Both the position numbers and the translations under genes were made by a program. A stretch of 64,000 nucleotides of DNA from Chloroflexota bacterium. GTDB taxonomy: Bacteria; Chloroflexota; Dehalococcoidia; Tepidiformales; Tepidiformaceae. The stretch's first letter is position 1, and every line of letters begins with the position of its first letter. Where the stretch lies: the NCBI GenBank assembly GCA_026705605.1, contig JAPPAK010000001.1:62001-126000 (forward strand), read 5' to 3'. The notes under the pieces were generated by a model, which ran no database searches, was not told where the DNA came from, and saw nothing but the letters and a program-made list of their open reading frames with translations. Shown in pieces: positions 56,288 to 64,000 of this stretch.

Positions 56288-58198
56288 GTGCGCGATAACG
56301 AGAACTATTGGCAGAGGCTCCGCCGCCGGCCGGTGAGCCGGCGCAGTTTCCTTGTTGGCAGCAGCGTCGCTGCGGCTGGCTCCGCCGCCATCCTCGCGGG
56401 TTGTGGCGACGACGACGATGATGACGAGCCCGCCGCCGCCACCCAGGCAGCCGCCGCCACCGAGGCTGCCGCGACCGAAGCTGCCGCCGCCGCCACTGAG
56501 GCAGCGACCGAAGCTGCCGCCGCTGCGACGGCTGCCGCCACCGAGGCTGCCGCTGCTGCGGCGGACGACTCCCACAAGCGCGGCGGCACCCTCAAGATGT
56601 GGAAGACGGAGGAGGACGCGGGTCTCGACCCCGGCGTGTTCCACGTTGCCAACACCGAGGTTCTGTACTCGACGTTGACTCAGCCCTACACCTACCAGCC
56701 CACCAAGAACCTGTTCGCGATGGACGGCATGGTGGGCTTCGAGCAGGTCGATCCGACGACCTTCGTGTGGAGCATCCGCCCCGGCATGAAGTTCCACAAC
56801 GGCGATGCCGTCGACTCCGAGGCCGTGGCCTTCAGCTTCGGCCGCCTGGAGAAGCTGTACCGCGCGCTGGATGGGACGCACACCACGCGAACCGGCTTCG
56901 TCTTCGTCGACAGCTTCGAACCGTCGGACGAGTTGACGGTCACGGAGCACTGGAACCGCCCCAACGCGGACGCGCCGGTGTACCGGGCCCGTCACTACTA
57001 CTCGTTCATCAACCCCCGCATGGTCGATGAGCACGGCAAGTTCGAGGGCTCCTACGAGCATCCCGATGGGACGATCGAGGACATCTACAGCATCCAGACG
57101 CTTCCCCCCGGGTCCGGAAGCGGTCCCTACACGCTCACGAAGCGGGACACGACCGGCACGCGCGTGGAGCGCTGGCCCGACTACCACAAGCACAGCCCGG
57201 CGGACGATGGCTTCGTCGAGGACGGCCCCTACATCGATGCCTGGGAGACACGCATCATCCCCGACAACGTGGCCGCCAAGGCCGCCTTCCTCGCAGGCGA
57301 CCTTGATGTCTACGCCGGCGTGGACCCGCTCGAACTTCCCGAGTTCGACGGCCAGGACCATGTCAAAATCGTCGAGCTGCCTGCCGGCGGCTTCGCCGGG
57401 CAGGGCATGGACGGTGGCAAGTTCCACGACAAGCGCTCGCGGCAGGCACTGCAGAAGGCCTTCGACTACGAGGGCTTCATCGCGGCCATCCGCCCCCTCG
57501 GCGGCGCCTACGCCGCTCCTATCTCCGACCTCCTCTCGGCCTACCAGAAGCTGGGCCAGGAGGATCTCAAGCAGTGGCTTCGCTACGACCCGCAGGAAGC
57601 CCGCCAGCTCTGGGCGGCTGCCGACTTCGAGGTGCCCGTCGACAAGATCAAGGTCTTCCAGTCGACCGGAGATCCGCTGATGCACGAGATCAGCGACTTC
57701 ATGGCGCAGACCCTGGCGAAGGCGCTCGACATCGAGACGGAAGTCGAAGCCGTCGACGTCAACACCTGGGCGGCTCGCGCCGTCAACCGCGACGAGCCGG
57801 TCAAGGACTGGGAGATCCTCAGCTACGGTACCGGCACCAGCGGTGGGACGACGGGCGTGCCCAACGACACCCACCTCATCCACTACGACCCGCGAGCCTA
57901 CGGCTTCAACGCCTTCAACCACTACGCGGAGTCGTCACGCAAGGAGATCGCCGAGGGCTCGGTCACGATCTCCGAAATGCTGAACGCCCAGGAGGCCGAG
58001 ACGGACGTCGAGGCCCGGGCCGAGCTGCTCACCGAGGTCCAGCGCTGGATCCTCGACAATCACTGGTGCAACTGGAAGCTGCCCAACAGCACGGTCTCCT
58101 ACTACGGCTTTAGCTCGAGGCTGCAGGACCAGGGCATCGCGGACTGGTTGAACTTCTACGACCGGCGCCGCGAGTCCATGTGGCTCCAGGAGTCCTAA
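56288..58198 (+). CDS. Tat-exported lipoprotein solute-binding protein, array copy 4
   Basis: A 636-aa paralog with a GTG start. Signal SRRSFLVGSSVAAAG, lipobox LAGC, a shorter acidic run and a linker of different repeat phase (AAATEAATEAAAAATAAATE). The SBP part opens KRGGTLKMWKTEEDAGLDPG. It is more diverged than copies 1 to 3 in the C-terminal lobe: the GPIGITAEVEAVDGNSW of those copies is replaced by DIETEVEAVDVNTW, and the YDPQEARQLWAAADFEVP segment is shared with copy 5. GGGGAGGGG lies before the start. Confidence 0.92.
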   Translation: MRDNENYWQRLRRRPVSRRSFLVGSSVAAAGSAAILAGCGDDDDDDEPAAATQAAAATEAAATEAAAAATEAATEAAAAATAAATEAAAAAADDSHKRGGTLKMWKTEEDAGLDPGVFHVANTEVLYSTLTQPYTYQPTKNLFAMDGMVGFEQVDPTTFVWSIRPGMKFHNGDAVDSEAVAFSFGRLEKLYRALDGTHTTRTGFVFVDSFEPSDELTVTEHWNRPNADAPVYRARHYYSFINPRMVDEHGKFEGSYEHPDGTIEDIYSIQTLPPGSGSGPYTLTKRDTTGTRVERWPDYHKHSPADDGFVEDGPYIDAWETRIIPDNVAAKAAFLAGDLDVYAGVDPLELPEFDGQDHVKIVELPAGGFAGQGMDGGKFHDKRSRQALQKAFDYEGFIAAIRPLGGAYAAPISDLLSAYQKLGQEDLKQWLRYDPQEARQLWAAADFEVPVDKIKVFQSTGDPLMHEISDFMAQTLAKALDIETEVEAVDVNTWAARAVNRDEPVKDWEILSYGTGTSGGTTGVPNDTHLIHYDPRAYGFNAFNHYAESSRKEIAEGSVTISEMLNAQEAETDVEARAELLTEVQRWILDNHWCNWKLPNSTVSYYGFSSRLQDQGIADWLNFYDRRRESMWLQES

Positions 58199-58240
58199 CC
58201 CTTCCGGCCACCGGGCGCCTCCGCGCGCTCGACCAGCACA

Positions 58241-58270
58241 GCAAGGCCCGCCCCCCGGGGCGGGCCTTGC
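58241..58270 (+). terminator. Terminator after binding-protein gene 4
   Basis: GCAAGGCCCGCCC pairs with GGGCGGGCCTTGC, a 13-bp perfect stem, followed by TCTTGCG. The T run is weak. Confidence 0.65.
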
Positions 58271-58293
58271 TCTTGCGTACGGTCGCCACTGGG

Positions 58294-58299
58294 TATACT
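58294..58299 (+). promoter_or_regulatory. -10 box of binding-protein gene 5
   Basis: TATACT in CTGGGTATACTGGGGC, 35 bp before the ATG. Confidence 0.6.
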
Positions 58300-58306
58300 G
58301 GGGCAA

Positions 58307-58320
58307 CCCCAAATCTGGGG
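58307..58320 (+). promoter_or_regulatory. Leader hairpin overlapping the ribosome binding site of gene 5
   Basis: CCCC-AAATCT-GGGG in the 5' leader; the right arm begins the GGGGAGGG ribosome binding site. Copies 2 and 4 keep a CCC-AAAT-GGGG version, and copy 3 has a broken right arm (TGAGGAGGG). Confidence 0.45.
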
Positions 58321-58334
58321 AGGGATCGGTCTCC

Positions 58335-60242
58335 ATGCGTGACAACGAAAACTATTGGCAGAGACTCCGCCGCCGGCCGCTGAGCCGTCGCAGTTTCCTT
58401 GTTGGCAGCGGCGTTGCCGCGGCCGGCTCCGCCGCCATCCTCGCGGGTTGCGGCGACGATGATGATGACGACGCGGCTGCGCCTGCGGCCACCCAGGCCG
58501 CCGCGGCCACGCAGGCTGCCGCTGCCGCCACCGAGGCTGCTGCCGAAGAGCAGGCCGCTGCCGCCACCGAGGCTGCCGCAGCCACCGAAGCCGCCGCGCA
58601 GGCCGAACCCGAGGCCGACAAGCACGGTGGCACGCTGAGGTTGTGGAAGACCGGGGAGGACGCCGGTATGGACCCGGGCATCTTCCACGTGCTCAACACC
58701 GAAGTGACCCATGCCACCATGACCCAGCCGTACACCTACCAGCCGACGAAGAACCTCTTCGCGATGGATGGCATGACCGGCTTCGAGCAGGTGGACCCCA
58801 CGACCCTCGTGTGGACCCTCCGCCCGGGCATGCAGTTCCACAACGGCGACCCCGTGACCTCGGAGGCGGTGGCCTTCAGCTTTGGTCGCCTCCCCAAGCT
58901 GTATCTGGCTCTGGGTGGTACGCACGTCACCAGCTCCGGGTTCGACTTCGTGGACGAGTTCGAGGCCTCGGACGAGAGCACGATTGTCGAGCACTGGAGC
59001 CGCCCCAACGCCGACGCCACCATCTACCGTGCGCGCCACTACTACTCGTTCATCAACCCCCGCATGGTCGAGGAACACGGCAAGTTCGAGAGTGCGGTCG
59101 AGCTGCCCGACGGCACGACGGAAGACATGTACAGCATCCACGACCTGCCCGAGGGCACGACGAGCGGCCCCTACAGGCTTGTCGAACGAAACGCGACGGG
59201 CACCCGGCTGGAGCGCTGGGCCGACTACCACAAGCACACCCCCGCCGACGACGGCTTCGTCGAGGACGGGCCCTACATCGACGAATGGCAGACGCGAATC
59301 ATCCCCGACCAGGTGGGCGCGAAGGCCGCCTTCCTGGCCGGCGACCTCGACGTCTTCGCGGCCGTCGACCCGCTGGAGCTTCCCGAGTTCGAGGGCCAGG
59401 ACCACGTGAAGGTGTACGAGGTGCCTGCCGGCGGGCGCTCCTCCCAGGGCATGGACGGGGGCAAGTTCCACGACAAGCGCTCCCGCCAGGCGCTGCAGAA
59501 GGCGTTCGACTACCAGGGCTTCATCGAGGCCATTCGCCCACTCGGTGGCCAGCTGGCCGCCCCGATTTCCGACCTCCTGCCCCACTACCAGAAGCTGAGC
59601 CAGCAGGAGCTGGCCACCTGGTACCGCCACGACCCGCAAGAGGCCCGCGCCCTCTGGGCGGCGGCGGACTTCATCCATCCCATCGAGAAGCTCAAGGTCT
59701 TCCAGTACACCGGCCCGCCTCTGCAGCATGAGATCAGCGACTATGTCGCTCAGTCGATCGCCACCTCGCTCGGCATCGAGACCGAGGTCGAGGCCGTCGA
59801 CATCAACAGCTGGGCGGCCCGCGCGAACGACCAGAGCCAGGATGTGAAGGACTGGGACATCCTCAGCTACGGTACCGGCGACAGCGGCGGTACCACCGGC
59901 CTCCCCAACGACAGCCACCTCATCAACTACGACCCCCGTGTCTACGGGTACGTCGCCTTCAACCACCGCGCCGACTCACCCCGCAAGGAGATCGCCGAAG
60001 ACTCGGTCACCCTCATCGGGATGCTGGAGGCGCAGGAGGCGGAGACCGACACCGAGGCCCGCGCCGAGATCCTTACCGATGTCCAGCGCTGGATCCTCGA
60101 CAACCACTGGTGCAACTGGGGCCTCCCCATCAGCTCCGTGTCGTACTACGGCTTCAGCTCCCGCATGCGGGACTTCGGCCTCAACGACTGGCTCAACCTC
60201 TATGGCCTCCGTCGCGAGTCCATGTGGCTCGACCGGTCCTAG
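58335..60242 (+). CDS. Tat-exported lipoprotein solute-binding protein, array copy 5
   Basis: A 635-aa paralog and the most diverged of the five. The signal is SRRSFLVGSGVAAAG with LAGC, followed by the acidic run and AATQAA/AATEAA linker. The SBP part begins KHGGTLRLWKTGEDAGMDPG. It differs where the others agree, for example GGTHVTSSGFDFVDEF for GTHTTRTGFAFVDSF, and ENVEVTHATMTQPYTYQP-like wording at the N-terminal lobe. This suggests a changed ligand. The ATG follows GGGGAGGGATCGG. The last gene of the array, it is followed by a terminator and an unrelated lipoprotein gene. Confidence 0.92.
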   Translation: MRDNENYWQRLRRRPLSRRSFLVGSGVAAAGSAAILAGCGDDDDDDAAAPAATQAAAATQAAAAATEAAAEEQAAAATEAAAATEAAAQAEPEADKHGGTLRLWKTGEDAGMDPGIFHVLNTEVTHATMTQPYTYQPTKNLFAMDGMTGFEQVDPTTLVWTLRPGMQFHNGDPVTSEAVAFSFGRLPKLYLALGGTHVTSSGFDFVDEFEASDESTIVEHWSRPNADATIYRARHYYSFINPRMVEEHGKFESAVELPDGTTEDMYSIHDLPEGTTSGPYRLVERNATGTRLERWADYHKHTPADDGFVEDGPYIDEWQTRIIPDQVGAKAAFLAGDLDVFAAVDPLELPEFEGQDHVKVYEVPAGGRSSQGMDGGKFHDKRSRQALQKAFDYQGFIEAIRPLGGQLAAPISDLLPHYQKLSQQELATWYRHDPQEARALWAAADFIHPIEKLKVFQYTGPPLQHEISDYVAQSIATSLGIETEVEAVDINSWAARANDQSQDVKDWDILSYGTGDSGGTTGLPNDSHLINYDPRVYGYVAFNHRADSPRKEIAEDSVTLIGMLEAQEAETDTEARAEILTDVQRWILDNHWCNWGLPISSVSYYGFSSRMRDFGLNDWLNLYGLRRESMWLDRS

Positions 60243-60285
60243 TCGCTCCGACTTCCGGGCGCCCCCGGGCGCTCGTCCAGCACAG

Positions 60286-60315
60286 AAGGCCCGCCCTCCG
60301 GGGCGGGCCTTTTCT
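60286..60315 (+). terminator. Terminator after binding-protein gene 5
   Basis: AAGGCCCGCCC, TCCG, GGGCGGGCCTT is an 11-bp perfect stem followed by TTCTTT. It ends the array. Confidence 0.78.
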
Positions 60316-60350
60316 TTACCTCCTTCGCATACTCGACTCCGCCAGAGCGG

Positions 60351-60356
60351 TAGCAT
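60351..60356 (+). promoter_or_regulatory. -10 box of DUF3179 gene, leaderless layout
   Basis: TAGCAT, seven bases before the GTG at 60364; this decides the start against the longer ORF-track frame. Confidence 0.5.
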
Positions 60357-60363
60357 CGTCCGG

Positions 60364-61686
60364 GTGAACCGCCTGGCCCTCCCGTTCATCGCGACCGTCC
60401 TCGTCCTCGCCGCTGCCTGCGGCGACGACGCCCCCAAGACCCGCCCAACCCCCGACGCTGCCACCCCAACTCCCGCCGCCACCACCCCAACCCCCGCGAC
60501 CCCCGCTCCCACTCCCACTGCCGCGGCAGCCCCGGTCGAGGAGGAGGTCGAGTGCCCCTATGCCCACCACACCGACCCCTCCGGCCACGTCGACATCGTC
60601 CGCCTGCCCCCCGACTTCTGCCGCGACTGGCCCGATCAGGACTGGTCCCGCCACACCGTGCCCTTCGGCCAGATCATCCGCGGCTGCGGCGCCCGCGACT
60701 GCATCGTCGCCCTCGACGCCCCCGGCGCCGTCTCCACCGACGGCCCCTACGGGGTCGCCCGCTTCGCCCCCCTCGACGAAGTCGACTACGCCGGGAACCT
60801 GCCCATTGGCGTCCTTCGCGTCGGCGAGGTCGTCCGCGGCTACCCCCTCCATGTGCTCACCTTCCACGAGATCGTCAACGACGTCGTTGACGGCGTGCCC
60901 GTCGTCGCCTCCTTCTGTCCGCTCTGCAACACCGTTCTCGCCTTCGACCGCCGCGTCGACGGCGAGGTGCTCGACTTCGGCGTCTCCGGCAACCTGCGCC
61001 ACTCCGACCTCATCATGTGGGACCGCCAGACCGAGACCTGGTGGCAGCAGGCGACCGGCGAGGGCATTGTCGGACGCCACGCCGGCATCTATCTCCGCGC
61101 GCTGCCCATGAGCGTCATCTCCTTCGCCGACTTCAAGCGCTCCTTCCCCAATGCCGACATCCTCACCGAGGAAACCGGCTTCAACTTCCGCTACGGCACC
61201 AACCCCTTCCCCAACTACGACACCGGCGGCCTCACTCGCTACTTCATGTGGCGGCCCGACTCCCGCCTCCCCGCCCTCGAACGCGTCGTGGCTGTCGCGG
61301 CTGAAGGGGACGCCGTCGCCGTCCCCTTCTCGACGCTCCGCGATCTCGCCCTTGTTACCGTCGACCTCGCCGGAACCGAGGTCGTGGTCTTCTGGGCGCC
61401 GGGTACCCTCTCACCCCTCGACGACTTCGAGATCGCGGCCTCCCGCGACATCGGCAGCGCCGCCGCCTATCTTGCCGAGGTCGATGGCCGTGCCCTCACC
61501 TTCACGGTCGTGGCCCCCGGCCGCTTCGAGGACGAGCAGACCGGCTCGACCTGGGATGTCACGGGCCTCGCCCTCGACGGCCCCCTCGCCGGTTCGCGCC
61601 TGGCGCCCTTCAATCACGGCACGCCCTTCTGGTTCGCCTGGGCGGCCTTCAATCCCCGCGGCATGATCTGGGAGCCATCGCCCTGA
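60364..61686 (+). CDS. DUF3179 domain lipoprotein
   Basis: A 440-aa secreted lipoprotein. The N-terminal LALPFIATVLVLAAAC is a Sec signal with lipobox AAAC, followed by a Thr/Pro/Ala linker. The rest is a DUF3179 domain: RCLPLHVLTFHEIVNDVVDGVPVVASFCPLCNT-like signature (GYPLHVLTFHEIVND, VVASFCPLCNT) and LIMWDRQTETWWQQATGEGIVGRHAG. The conserved FCPLCNT cysteines and DRQTxTWWQQ motif suggest a metal- or thiol-dependent role, but the family is uncharacterised. Own leaderless-type promoter. Confidence 0.9.
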   Translation: MNRLALPFIATVLVLAAACGDDAPKTRPTPDAATPTPAATTPTPATPAPTPTAAAAPVEEEVECPYAHHTDPSGHVDIVRLPPDFCRDWPDQDWSRHTVPFGQIIRGCGARDCIVALDAPGAVSTDGPYGVARFAPLDEVDYAGNLPIGVLRVGEVVRGYPLHVLTFHEIVNDVVDGVPVVASFCPLCNTVLAFDRRVDGEVLDFGVSGNLRHSDLIMWDRQTETWWQQATGEGIVGRHAGIYLRALPMSVISFADFKRSFPNADILTEETGFNFRYGTNPFPNYDTGGLTRYFMWRPDSRLPALERVVAVAAEGDAVAVPFSTLRDLALVTVDLAGTEVVVFWAPGTLSPLDDFEIAASRDIGSAAAYLAEVDGRALTFTVVAPGRFEDEQTGSTWDVTGLALDGPLAGSRLAPFNHGTPFWFAWAAFNPRGMIWEPSP

Positions 61687-61775
61687 GCCCGCGGCGCGGC
61701 TGGGGTCGCGAACCGGTAGGCTAGGCGCGCTGCATTTGGGTGTGGGGTTCCCCGCCCGCCACCCGGGAGGACTCC

Positions 61776-62663
61776 GTGGAATTCGGCGTGAGCTACGCCC
61801 CAACGCACTACAACGCGAGCCCCGTCGTTGTCGCCCGCGAGGCCGAGCGCCTCGGCTTCGAGTCGCTCTTCGTTCCCGAACACTCGCACATGCCGCTCGC
61901 GACCGATTTCCCGCTCGCTCCCGAGACGCCCATGATCTACAAGAGCATGTACGACCCCTTCGTCGCGCTCGCCGCCGCCGCTGCCGTCACGGAGAACCTG
62001 AGGCTCGGCACCTCCATCGCCCTTATCCCCCAGCGCGACCCCATCCACACCGCCAAGGAAGTCGCCACCCTCGACCAGATCTCCAACGGGCGCGTGGTCC
62101 TCGGCATCGGCGCCGGTTGGAACGAGGAGGAGATGGAGGCGCACGGCACCGACCCGAAGACGCGCTTCCGGGTGATGCGCGAGAAGGTCGAGGCCATCAA
62201 GACCCTCTGGACGAACGAGGTGGCCGAGTACCACGGCCGCCACGTCGAGGTGCCGCCTACCTGGCAGTGGCCCAAGCCCGTGCAGGACCCCCACCCGCCC
62301 ATCCTCATGGGCGGCGCCGGCCCCAACGTCCTCAACCGCGTCGTCAACTACTGCGACGGCTGGCTCCCCGCCGTCCACATGAACTTCACCGAAGACCTGC
62401 GCGGGCGCTTCACCCCCGTCGAGGAGTTCCCCGACGAGGTGGCGAAGCTCCAGCGCATGGCCGAGGAGCGTGGCCGCCACCGGCCTCATGTGCAGTGCGG
62501 CTCCGAGATCCTGACCCGCATCCCCCTCGGTCAGCTCGAGGAGATCGGCGTCACCCGTCTCATGGTGGGCGTCGGCGGAGGCGGTCTCGATGCCGTCGAT
62601 GACGACGGCGTCCGGCCCGCCCTCGAGCAGGCCCGCGAGCGCGTCGACGCCCTGACCGGCTAG
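61776..62663 (+). CDS. LLM class flavin-dependent oxidoreductase, probably F420-type
   Basis: A 295-aa luciferase-like monooxygenase-fold protein. It opens VEFGVSYAPTHYNASPVVVAREAERLGFESLFVPEHSHMPL. QRDPIHTAKEVATLDQISNGRVVLGIGAGWNEEEMEAHG is the characteristic core, and KPVQDPHPPILMGGAGPNVLNRVVNYCDGWLP closes the barrel. Such proteins use F420H2 or FMNH2. I use GTG 61776, with GGGAGG five bases upstream and alignment to the paralog's MEFGLNY start; the track's TTG-type start at 61740 is too long. Confidence 0.9.
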   Translation: MEFGVSYAPTHYNASPVVVAREAERLGFESLFVPEHSHMPLATDFPLAPETPMIYKSMYDPFVALAAAAAVTENLRLGTSIALIPQRDPIHTAKEVATLDQISNGRVVLGIGAGWNEEEMEAHGTDPKTRFRVMREKVEAIKTLWTNEVAEYHGRHVEVPPTWQWPKPVQDPHPPILMGGAGPNVLNRVVNYCDGWLPAVHMNFTEDLRGRFTPVEEFPDEVAKLQRMAEERGRHRPHVQCGSEILTRIPLGQLEEIGVTRLMVGVGGGGLDAVDDDGVRPALEQARERVDALTG

Positions 62664-62705
62664 CCGCTACCTTCCACTCCGCCACCAGACACCGGGAGGT
62701 CACTC

Positions 62706-63590
62706 ATGGAATTCGGCCTGAACTACGCCCCCATGCACTTCAACGCGAGCATCGTCAACGTCGCCCGCGAGGCCGAGCGCGTCGGCTTCGAGTGCCTCGG
62801 CGTACCCGAGCACTCGCACATGCCCCTCGCCACGGACTTCCCCCTCGCGGCGGAGACGCCCATGGGCTACAAGAGCATGTTCGACCCCTTCGTCTCCCTG
62901 GCCGCGGCCGCCGCCGTCACGGAGAAGCTCAAGGTCATCACCAGCCTTGCCCTCGTTCCCCAGCGCGACACCATCCACACCGCCAAGGAAGTCGCCACCC
63001 TCGACCAGATCTCCAACGGGCGCGTCGTCTTCGGCATCGGCGCCGGCTGGAACATCGAGGAGATGGAGGCGCACGGCGTCGACCCCTCCACCCGCTTCCG
63101 CCTCATGCGCGAGAAGGTTGAGGCCATGAAGACCCTCTGGACGAACGAGGTGGCCGAGTACCACGGGCGCCTCGTCGACATTCCCCCCACCTGGCAGTGG
63201 CCCAAGCCCGTCCAGGACCCGCACCCGCCGATCATCCTCGGCGGCGCCGGCCCAACCGTCCTCAACCGCGTCGTCAACTACTGCGACGGCTGGATGCCCG
63301 CCATCCACATGCGCTTCACCGAGGACCTGCGTGGCCGCTTCACCCCGATCGAGGAGTTCGCCGACGAGGCGGCGAAGCTGCAGCGGTTGGCCGAGGAGCA
63401 GGGCAAGCCCAGGCCCCAGATCCAGTGCAGCACGGCCGTCCTCTCGCGCATGCCCCTCGGGCAGCTCGAGGAGATCGGCGTCACCCGCCTGATGATGGGC
63501 CGCGAGGACTTCCTCGGGAATCTCCAGGACGAGGACGTTCCCTCCGCCATGGAGAAGATGCGCGAGGACCTCGACAAGCTGATCGCCTAG
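62706..63590 (+). CDS. LLM class flavin-dependent oxidoreductase, paralog
   Basis: A 294-aa paralog of the preceding gene, 42 bp behind it. The two are nearly identical in the barrel core (QRDTIHTAKEVATLDQISNGRVVFGIGAGWNIEEMEAHG) and differ in the last 60 residues (RLMMGREDFLGNLQDEDVPSAMEKM versus RLMVGVGGGGLDAVDDDGVRPALEQ). A tandem duplication with divergence of the substrate-side C terminus is the simplest reading. GGGAGG precedes ATG 62706. Confidence 0.9.
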   Translation: MEFGLNYAPMHFNASIVNVAREAERVGFECLGVPEHSHMPLATDFPLAAETPMGYKSMFDPFVSLAAAAAVTEKLKVITSLALVPQRDTIHTAKEVATLDQISNGRVVFGIGAGWNIEEMEAHGVDPSTRFRLMREKVEAMKTLWTNEVAEYHGRLVDIPPTWQWPKPVQDPHPPIILGGAGPTVLNRVVNYCDGWMPAIHMRFTEDLRGRFTPIEEFADEAAKLQRLAEEQGKPRPQIQCSTAVLSRMPLGQLEEIGVTRLMMGREDFLGNLQDEDVPSAMEKMREDLDKLIA

Positions 63591-64000
63591 GCCTGCGGCG
63601 CCGCGATCTCGATGCCGCCCAGCGCCTTCGCCGTCTCCTGGCAGGTCGAGACATAGGCGGCCGCCCCCACGCCGCCCTCCACCATCGCTTCGCCCACCGC
63701 CCGCATCATCGTGGCGAACACGCAGAAGCGCAGGCCCTCGCGGGCCTGCCACGCCCGCGACACCTCGTCGCGCTCGTGCATCGCCCGCAGCTCCGAGGGC
63801 AGGTAGAGCCCCGAGCCCTGCGCCAGCCGGTGCGTCGCCAGCACGGCGTGTGCCCGCGGGTCCACGTGCGAGCTGTGCGGGAACGTCTGCGCGTTCACGA
63901 TCGGGAACCGCTCGAAGGCGTCCATCATCCACGACTCCGAACGCTTCTCCGCCACCTCCGCCGCCTGCACCGCCGCGTCCGCGTCCTCCAGCTCCGTCCC
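63587..64000 (-). CDS. Hypothetical protein, 5' end cut by window edge
   Basis: The frame is open to the right edge, beyond the 63970 start in the ORF track (reading ...ELEDADAAVQAAEVAEKRSESW), so the beginning is missing. The visible part (FERFPIVNAQTFPHSSHVDPRAHAVLATHRLAQGSGLYLPSELRAMHERDEV, LRFCVFATMMRAVGEAMVEGG, VSTCQETAKALGG) is not one I recognise. It overlaps the LLM gene end by four bases in convergent orientation. Confidence 0.6.
   Translation of the reverse strand, partial: GTELEDADAAVQAAEVAEKRSESWMMDAFERFPIVNAQTFPHSSHVDPRAHAVLATHRLAQGSGLYLPSELRAMHERDEVSRAWQAREGLRFCVFATMMRAVGEAMVEGGVGAAAYVSTCQETAKALGGIEIAAPQA

Noticed and set aside
50200-58620. Alternating GCC/ACC/GAG/CAG DNA repeats in the binding-protein genes considered as a repeat array
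   Set aside because: They encode the Ala/Thr/Gln linker in frame in every copy and have no spacer structure.
55808-59966. Long minus-strand ORFs opposite binding-protein copies 3 to 5
   Set aside because: Same reason: antisense frames kept open by third-position GC, with no start signals or domain logic.

Overview
The window looks like a piece of a high-GC (roughly 65-70% by eye) chromosome from a free-living bacterium, most likely Chloroflexota (Dehalococcoidia-like). That placement is inference. It rests on the gene repertoire: many SDRs, F420-type LLM and DDN oxidoreductases, cytochromes P450, an ACAD10/11-like acyl-CoA dehydrogenase, and Tat-lipoprotein solute-binding proteins with Ala/Thr/Gln linkers. 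Two further traits fit: a Gram-positive-type SOS box at lexA, and a repeated layout in which a TANNNT -10 box lies only 5-8 nt before the start codon, suggesting leaderless mRNAs. No rRNA, tRNA or CRISPR array was seen.

Layout. 1-6.4 kb: a SIR2-domain gene truncated by the left edge and absent from the ORF track, a small unknown gene, rimI, thiamine pyrophosphokinase, an acyl-CoA dehydrogenase, two paralogous small genes, a HEPN-like gene and an alpha/beta hydrolase lacking the usual nucleophile. 6.2-13.7 kb: SDRs, an MFS exporter and small alpha+beta proteins. 13.7-23.6 kb: housekeeping genes (plsX, queG, lexA, holA) mixed with a peptide-ABC ATPase, a toxin-antitoxin-like pair, an acyltransferase and a Rieske protein without its catalytic iron ligands. 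23.6-25.3 kb: a 1.6-kb element with perfect 16-bp inverted ends, a CTAG target duplication and an IS5-like transposase remnant. It carries a small operon (unknown, DUF2335, SinR/Cas2-like). 25.3-36.2 kb: GMC oxidase, aldo/keto reductase, MetF, FolC, DUF4202, an O-methyltransferase, Mug, an alcohol dehydrogenase, two DDN proteins and a PaREP1/HEPN-like gene.

36.2-47.6 kb: a P450 plus a 996-aa FAD/Fe-S oxidase operon, then an AT-richer two-gene unit (DUF4062-GNAT-PUA-like protein overlapping an ASCH protein), an acyl-CoA carboxyltransferase, a second P450 and an SDR. 48.0-60.3 kb: a DppBC-type permease pair followed by five tandem paralogous solute-binding proteins in units of about 2.06 kb, each with its own promoter and terminator. 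60.3-64 kb: a DUF3179 lipoprotein, two LLM flavin oxidoreductases and a partial gene.

The ordinary part reads as catabolism of hydrophobic or acyl-CoA substrates plus import of organic solutes. The parts most likely to hold something undescribed are the DUF4062-GNAT-PUA/ASCH pair, the IS-bounded SinR-DUF2335 module, the SIR2 gene at the edge, and the five-copy binding-protein array. All functional statements come from motif recognition by eye; no database search was run.
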